A stretch of 16,228 nt of DNA, taken from assembly GCF_001509475.1 (NCBI RefSeq), contig NZ_LLZG01000066.1, forward strand, positions 1 through 16,228, written 5' to 3'. This document shows, in pieces, positions 12,701-16,228 of this stretch (within the stretch, counting starts at the first letter, position 1; each line of letters starts with the position of its first letter). The stretch is from Streptomyces regalis (lineage in GTDB: Bacteria; Actinomycetota; Actinomycetes; Streptomycetales; Streptomycetaceae). The position numbers and the translations under genes were made by a program. The notes under the pieces are model-generated. The model saw nothing but the letters and a program-made list of their open reading frames with translations, did no database searches and was not told the DNA's origin.

Positions 12701-14286
12701 CCCAGCCGGTGCCTGGCCGACCCGCCCCCGCGCAGCCTGTGCCGGGTCAACCCCTTCCCGCCGAGGCGGCCCCTGGGCAGGGCACCCCCGCGCAGGGCAC
12801 CCCGGCCCCGCAGCCGTGGCCCGCTGCCGACGACACCTCCGGCGCCGGGGCAGCCGTACCGGCGAACGCCGCCGTGACGACCCCCGCGCCTCCGCACGCG
12901 GCCGACGCTCCCGTGCCTCCGCAGGGCGCCGCCACACCCGTACCGCCGAATCCGAACGTCCCTCAGCAGGCGCAGCCCCAGCCCGCGCCCGGCACCCCGG
13001 CTCCGGGCACCGCCCTGCCCCCCGAGGCGGCGGCTGCCCAGCAGCAGCGTGCGGCGCAGCCTCTCCCTGCCGAAGCCGCCGCTCCCGGTGTCCCCGGCGC
13101 ACCCGTCGACCCGAACTCGACGCAGGGTCGGGCGATCAGTGTGCGGACGTTGGGGCAGGGGGTGCCGTTCACGCGGCAGGCGGCGCAGGTGCAGCAGCCG
13201 TCGGCCACGCCTCCCCCGCATCAGACCAGCGGCGGACGGCGCCGCAAGCTGGGTACGCCGCCCGACCCCGCCACGCGGGGCGGCGCCTCGGTGGAGCAGG
13301 CGGCGCGGCCGCATCCGCCGGCCGAGCAGGCGGTGCCCGCGCAGCCGGTTTCCGCTCCGTCGCCGCAGCCGTCGCTCGGCGGACAGTCCCAGCCGTCGCA
13401 GGCCGGGCAGTCGCGGCTGGCGCCGATTACCGAGGGCGCCGGGCGGTCGTACGCCATAGGCGCGCCCGACGAGAATGCCGCCGAGGGGCCCGAACCGCTG
13501 GACGGGCCGGGCGGCGCCGTCGAGATCGCCGACACCCCGCGCCCGCAGCCGATGGACGACGAGCTGCCGCCGGAGCCGCTCGACAACCCGCGGCGGCTGC
13601 TGGTGTGGCCGGCACCGGATGTGACGACCCAGCAGGCGCTCAGCGACCGCGGCTACCGGCCCGTCATCGTGCACTCGCGCGAGGAGGTCGACGCGCAGAT
13701 CGCGGCGTTCCCGGCCGCGCTGTTCGTCGACCCCCTGACCGGGCCGATCACGCGGACCGCGCTGCAGTCGCTGCGGCAGGCCGCCGTCGCGGCCGAGGTG
13801 CCGGTGATGGTGACGGCTGGGCTCGGACAGGCCTCGCGGGAGGCGGCGTACGGCGCCGATCCGGCCGTTCTGCTGAAGGCGCTCGCGCCGCGGGACACCG
13901 AGCAGCATCCGCCGCGCGTGCTGCTCATCGAGGAGCACGCGGAGATCGCGCTGGCCCTGACGGCGACGCTGGAGCGGCGCGGGATGCAGGTGGCGCGGGC
14001 CGCGAGTGACACGGACGCGGTGACGCTGGCGGGCGATTTCCGGCCGAACCTGGTGGTGATGGACCTGATGCAGGTGCACCGCCGCCGGGCCGGGATCGTC
14101 GACTGGCTGCGCGCCAACGGGCAGCTCAACCGCACCCCGCTCGTCGTCTACACCGCCGCCGTCGACCAGGCCGACCTGCCGAGGCTGGCCTCCGGCGAGA
14201 CGGTGCTGTTCCTCGCCGAGCGGTCGACCAGCGGTGAGGTGCAGTCGCGGATCGTGGACCTGCTGTCGCGGATCGGGACCAACTGA
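9715..14286 (+). CDS. PAS-PAS-pseudo-histidine-kinase protein with tandem receiver-like domains
   Basis: The 1523-aa cytoplasmic signalling protein shows no membrane helices. Order: PAS1 (about 13-147), PAS2 (about 148-265), a charged coiled coil (about 276-342), and a histidine-kinase-like core (about 343-548). A proline/alanine/glutamine-rich disordered linker (about 550-1290) follows, then two receiver-like domains (about 1291-1395 and 1399-1523). The kinase core is degenerate: the H-box reads ARSLRGPL with R351 where the phospho-acceptor His belongs, and the N-box reads AHLVADV with D468 in place of the essential Asn. Receiver 1 keeps D1339 but lacks the acidic pair; receiver 2 has the EE pair and D1450 but lacks the usual Lys. 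GTG 9715 has GGGAGGA 8 bases upstream. Probably an SCO4009-like protein acting as a scaffold rather than an active kinase. Confidence 0.85.
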   Translation: MSSRPSRGAARLAAILDALPDALVLVNANGTVVNANTIALEAFETPGTALVGRGLLDLLPQFDSKLIPGSMRRPDHMDPQGRTKPTRMMARRTDGSEFPVEVTSANLDNGQGAYDGYGYSGDELLMLVVRDLTGTVDTEAELARSQRQTEMILRAASEGVVGTDTDGRIVLVNPAAAQILGYRASDLGGRELHTLVVHSRADGSPFPYEESPLADTLRSGRKHRVRGQVLWSKGGDQVSVDLTTAPVRDGDQLVGAVMTFTDRRPYDALADEKAADDQRHAQELERLAEEHASELTALRQKHVSELEELTERHEEELAAGEERYAALGEREKDRYEALAGRHEQLLTLLARSLRGPLDELRRELAALAADDAGQLWPEANQVLHHLSAGYSRITTLIDNVLGYQRLDSGGEGVTRTKVMLDAVVAAGVDGAVELIGPGRVQFAVHAPPIEAEVDPQRLATALAHLVADVAGVDATGNSPMSVGGYMDNTVVVAAAQRGEVVRIEVRGPYAGGDPVHEPIVRGIVRAHGGVLQTHEVPGMSGSAYVLEVPIGGGAGAVPAAPVDAAATEAIDGNESAAEGGEQGAGGGRRRARRSSVDAFLESDTPGADAEATDAEGAAPTGRRRRRAAAPALELPQGAGDGGGEASGGTGRRRGRPAEVGEGGDEGGQDGVSEGAVVTAAEHAAGTAAVGNGLGGTVPPQGVPAPSGRRARRDGGEQHALPPALPAGGDAAQPGAGGGAAGTAGAGEGPQPTGRRRRALAAAAERSAAQQAQEAGPRQVFALPPAEADRPGAAGVEGQGGTEPTSAPASAPSPSPVMTPTTTTTTAAAAAAAAAMDQTSPVAPGQTPGAGPVQVPVPGQAPAPVQAQVPGQAQVPGQAQVPGPVQAPVQAQVPVQGAPGDVLVDEGRHDAVPHDQSEDHTPPQPHPTSAPTGRRRRAVGQPAEAAGAPVQGVPTQAAADQGVPVPGAAGQGVPVAVPGQAAPPVPGQPVPVQQGQPQPVPGRPAPAQPVPGQPLPAEAAPGQGTPAQGTPAPQPWPAADDTSGAGAAVPANAAVTTPAPPHAADAPVPPQGAATPVPPNPNVPQQAQPQPAPGTPAPGTALPPEAAAAQQQRAAQPLPAEAAAPGVPGAPVDPNSTQGRAISVRTLGQGVPFTRQAAQVQQPSATPPPHQTSGGRRRKLGTPPDPATRGGASVEQAARPHPPAEQAVPAQPVSAPSPQPSLGGQSQPSQAGQSRLAPITEGAGRSYAIGAPDENAAEGPEPLDGPGGAVEIADTPRPQPMDDELPPEPLDNPRRLLVWPAPDVTTQQALSDRGYRPVIVHSREEVDAQIAAFPAALFVDPLTGPITRTALQSLRQAAVAAEVPVMVTAGLGQASREAAYGADPAVLLKALAPRDTEQHPPRVLLIEEHAEIALALTATLERRGMQVARAASDTDAVTLAGDFRPNLVVMDLMQVHRRRAGIVDWLRANGQLNRTPLVVYTAAVDQADLPRLASGETVLFLAERSTSGEVQSRIVDLLSRIGTN
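12171..12212 (+). repeat. In-frame hexanucleotide tracts in the sensor linker
   Basis: GACCAC is repeated three times (12171-12188) and is followed directly by GGCTGC four times (12189-12212). They encode a threonine run followed by an alanine run in the disordered linker. Six-base units keep the frame, so slippage would change length without breaking the protein. Confidence 0.75.
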
Positions 14287-14345
14287 CGTACGTCGGCGCT
14301 TGGTTCTGACGTACGTCGGCGCCTGATTCCGATGTGCGTCAGCGC
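14283..14345. repeat. Three 17-bp repeats, 23-bp period, with GACGTACGTC palindromes
   Basis: CTGACGTACGTCGGCGC occurs exactly at 14283-14299 and 14306-14322, and with four mismatches at 14329-14345. The three starts are 23 bp apart. The first two copies contain the perfect palindrome GACGTACGTC (14285-14294 and 14308-14317). The array fills the 52-bp convergent gap, with the first copy covering the sensor stop and the third covering the TetR stop. Confidence 0.75.
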
Positions 14346-14917
14346 GCGATGATCCTGCGCGCCGCCTCCTTGACCGAGGCGCGCAGGCGGGCACGGTCGT
14401 CGTCCTCGCCGCCCACCAGGATGCGGCTCATCTGCGGCACGACGGTGGCCCAGTTGGCCATCGCGACCAGCAGGAACAGCAGGTCCTGGGCCGGGATCGC
14501 GTCGGTGATGACACCGCGGTCCTGGCCGTCCTGGACGGCGGCGACCTTGTGGGCGTAGTGGTCCTGGCGCTCGGTCTCGTCGGGCAGCTCGGTGGTGCCG
14601 TACTGGATGCCCTCCCAGTAGAGGAGGCGCAGCAGTTCGGGGTGGGCGGCGTGGTAGTCCATCAGCCGGTCGAGCCAGCCCTCGATGTCGTCCGGGTCGA
14701 CGGGGACGGCTGCCGCGAGGTCGACCATGGAGCGGGCGAGGACCTTGGAGAACAGCTCCGCCTTGTTGCCGAAGTAGGCGTAGATCAGCTGCTTGTTGGC
14801 TTTGGCCTCGGCCGCGATGCGGTCGATGCGGGCGCCCGCGATGCCATACCGGGCGAACTCGGCGACCGCCGCGTCGAAGATCCGGGCTTTGGTGGCCTCG
14901 GGGTCCCTTACTCCCAT
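14339..14917 (-). CDS. TetR-family repressor (SCO4008-like) of the adjacent exporter
   Basis: The 192-aa protein has a TetR N-terminal helix-turn-helix (about residues 10-56, with ARIFDAAVAEFARYG and KQLIYAYFGNKAELF). An all-helical ligand-binding C-terminus contains LLRLLYWEG and LLFLLVAMANWATVVPQM. It diverges from an MFS exporter across 155 bp carrying two AACCAA-type inverted repeats. By synteny it resembles S. coelicolor SCO4008, reported to bind cationic drugs and repress SCO4007; that assignment is from memory. The ATG at 14917 (MGVRDPEATKARIF) is chosen as the usual start of the family; the longer frame to 14995 would translate the operator region. No strong ribosome site is visible, so a leaderless or weakly translated message is possible. 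It converges with the sensor gene. Confidence 0.88.
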   Translation of the reverse strand: MGVRDPEATKARIFDAAVAEFARYGIAGARIDRIAAEAKANKQLIYAYFGNKAELFSKVLARSMVDLAAAVPVDPDDIEGWLDRLMDYHAAHPELLRLLYWEGIQYGTTELPDETERQDHYAHKVAAVQDGQDRGVITDAIPAQDLLFLLVAMANWATVVPQMSRILVGGEDDDRARLRASVKEAARRIIAR

Positions 14918-14939
14918 GGGGCCAGGGTAGCGGGTAAGT

Positions 14940-14955
14940 AACCAACTGTTTGGTT
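14940..14955. promoter_or_regulatory. TetR operator candidate 1
   Basis: AACCAA (14940-14945) and TTGGTT (14950-14955) form a perfect inverted repeat around CTGT. It is 22 bases upstream of the TetR start, the usual place for autorepression. Confidence 0.65.
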
Positions 14956-14996
14956 GACGGGAAGGGATGTGCGGCGCAGACTGTTCGACAGACATC

Positions 14997-15014
14997 CAAC
15001 CAACTGGTTAGTTG
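14997..15014. promoter_or_regulatory. TetR operator candidate 2
   Basis: CAACCAACTGGTTAGTTG is an imperfect palindrome (14 of 18 positions symmetric) and shares AACCAACTG with candidate 1. The two centres are about 58 bp apart, so this one sits nearer the exporter promoter. Confidence 0.65.
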
Positions 15015-15072
15015 TTAGAGACCGCTCGAAGGACTCGCAGAACCCGAAGGACTCGAAGGAGTCACTCCGCTC

Positions 15073-16228
15073 ATGCCGTCGACCACCACAGCTCACCGCC
15101 TGCGGATGCCCTCCCCGGAGACGAGGACGTCACGCCTCTTCCTCCCCCTCATCGCCCTGTGCTCCGCCGTCACGGCCGCCAACATCTACCTCGCGGCCCC
15201 GCTGCTCTCGGTCATCGCCCAGGACTTCGGGACCACACCCTCGGCCGTGGCCTGGATCGCCTCGGTCGCGCAGTTCGGCTACGCCGCCGGCCTGCTCTTC
15301 TTCGCCCCGCTCGGCGACCGCGTGAGCCGGCGTCCGCTGGTCGCCGTCCTCTCGCTCGCCACGACGGCGGCCCTGGCCGTGGGCGCCGCGGCGTCCGGGA
15401 CCAGCGCGCTCGCGGCCGCCGTCCTCGTCGCCTCCGCCGCGACCGTCGTCCCGCAGCTGCTGGTCCCGCTCGTCGCCGAACGCGCCCCCGCCGAACGCCG
15501 CGCCCGCCATGTCGCCGCCGTCATCGCGGGCCTGTTCACCGGCATCGTCGCGGCCCGCGTCCTCGGCGGCCTGGCCGGGCAGGCCTTCGGCTGGCGATGG
15601 GTGTTCGTGGGTGCGGCCGTGCTCACCGCCGTACTCGGACTGCTGACGGCGGCCGTCCTGCCGGCCGAACGCCCCCGCCGCACCGGTGGCCTCGCCGGTC
15701 TCTTCTCCGGCCTCACCGAGATGCCGGGCCTGGTGCGCCGCTCCCCCGACCTGTGGCGCGCATGCGTACGGCAGGCCGGCATGTACGGCGCCTGGAGCGC
15801 CCTGTGGACCTCACTGGCCCTGCTGCTGACGGGGCAGCCGTACGCCCTCTCGACCGCGACCGCCGGGCTCTTCGGCCTCTTCGGGCTGGCGGCCAGCGTC
15901 GTGGCACCGCTCGCGGGCGGCCTGGTCGATCGTTTCGGTGCCGCCAAGGTCGTGCGGTCCGCGTATCTGCTCGCCGCCCTGTCCGTGCCGCTGTTCTGGC
16001 TGGGCGGGCACGTGATGGTCGCGCTGTTCGTGGCCGCCGTCGCCGTCCACGCCGCCTTGGTCGCGTCCCACGTCGCCAACCAGACCCTGGCCCTGACGAC
16101 CACGACCTCCCCCGCCACCGCCAACAGCGCCTACGTCGTCGCCGGCTTCGCAGGCGGCGCCACCGCCTCGGCCCTGGCGGGCTTCGCCTTCGGGCAGTGG
16201 GGGTGGGGCGGGGTGTGCGCGGTGGCGG
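15073..16228 (+). CDS. MFS multidrug exporter (SCO4007-like), 3' end cut by window
   Basis: The frame is open from ATG 15073 to the window end (385 codons), so the gene is partial at its 3' side. It is a drug/proton antiporter of the 12-helix MFS type: the first helix is around FLPLIALCSAVTAANIYLAA, and motif A reads APLGDRVSRRP (residues 78-88). Later helices alternate with short loops, and a second-half motif A-like LAGGLVDRFG is visible. AAGGAG (15056-15061) is 11 bases upstream; an internal ATG at 15106 is the alternative start. Divergent from the TetR gene with operator candidates between them, so drug-inducible derepression is expected. By synteny it would correspond to SCO4007. Confidence 0.88.
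   Translation, partial: MPSTTTAHRLRMPSPETRTSRLFLPLIALCSAVTAANIYLAAPLLSVIAQDFGTTPSAVAWIASVAQFGYAAGLLFFAPLGDRVSRRPLVAVLSLATTAALAVGAAASGTSALAAAVLVASAATVVPQLLVPLVAERAPAERRARHVAAVIAGLFTGIVAARVLGGLAGQAFGWRWVFVGAAVLTAVLGLLTAAVLPAERPRRTGGLAGLFSGLTEMPGLVRRSPDLWRACVRQAGMYGAWSALWTSLALLLTGQPYALSTATAGLFGLFGLAASVVAPLAGGLVDRFGAAKVVRSAYLLAALSVPLFWLGGHVMVALFVAAVAVHAALVASHVANQTLALTTTTSPATANSAYVVAGFAGGATASALAGFAFGQWGWGGVCAVA

Noticed and set aside
12139..14394. Long antisense open frame of 751 codons opposite the sensor gene
   Set aside because: It mirrors the high-GC codon bias of the sensor gene, has Arg/Gly-rich composition with no domain, and also overlaps the TetR gene end.
15050..15063. GACTC-GAAG-GAGTC hairpin covering the exporter's ribosome site
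   Set aside because: Only five base pairs; too weak to claim translational control without conservation.
1..16228. CRISPR arrays, rRNA genes and IS elements
   Set aside because: No regularly spaced repeat-spacer pattern, rRNA sequence or transposase was seen; the repeats found have no variable spacers.

Overview
The window is high-GC actinobacterial DNA, almost certainly Streptomyces. Evidence is the strong third-position G/C bias, GTG starts, AAGGAGG ribosome sites, ATGA/GTGA gene overlaps, an SSI-family protease inhibitor, and gene families typical of Streptomyces actinomycete integrative and conjugative elements (AICEs, pSAM2/SLP1 class). It divides into an integrated mobile element (about 1-8399) and conserved chromosome (8400-16228).

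Element. It is read from an inner position (its far left end is outside the window) to its integration point in a tRNA gene. A GntR/HutC regulator (108-866, minus) diverges from the transfer operon. The shared 187-bp region, plus the regulator's leader, holds four copies of a TCTCTAGACA operator-like site. Transfer module: SCO3933-type small protein (1054-1386), FtsK/SpoIIIE-type DNA translocase (1389-2720), a 55-aa zinc-knuckle protein (2802-2969), a four-TM DUF2637/Spd-type membrane protein (3051-3698), a 61-aa mobile-element transfer protein (3718-3903) and an SpdD-like membrane protein (3923-4228). Next comes a compact, overlapping block: a 59-aa zinc-knuckle protein, a PP-loop/PAPS-reductase-like enzyme, a RepSA-type HUH replication initiator, Xis and Int. 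After Int come a short direct repeat, a strong terminator and a tRNA-Arg(ACG) gene whose 3' half is the likely attachment site. The modules for regulation, conjugal transfer/spread, rolling-circle replication and excision/integration are all present. One unusual passenger is the PP-loop enzyme.

Chromosome. After tRNA-Arg come tRNA-Ser(GCT), a secreted SSI-type protease inhibitor, a 1523-aa PAS/histidine-kinase-like/receiver protein with a 740-residue disordered linker, a TetR repressor convergent with it, and a divergent MFS drug exporter cut by the window end. The order SSI - sensor - TetR - MFS matches my recollection of S. coelicolor SCO4010-SCO4009-SCO4008-SCO4007, where the TetR protein represses its neighbouring exporter in response to cationic drugs.

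Main points of interest: the element's PP-loop enzyme with four conserved-looking cysteines; the same CxxCxGxG zinc module in three element proteins; a 25-bp-period repeat at the left edge; a signalling protein whose kinase core lacks the phospho-acceptor His and catalytic Asn; and two periodic repeat arrays flanking that gene (11-bp period upstream, 23-bp period downstream with GACGTACGTC palindromes).
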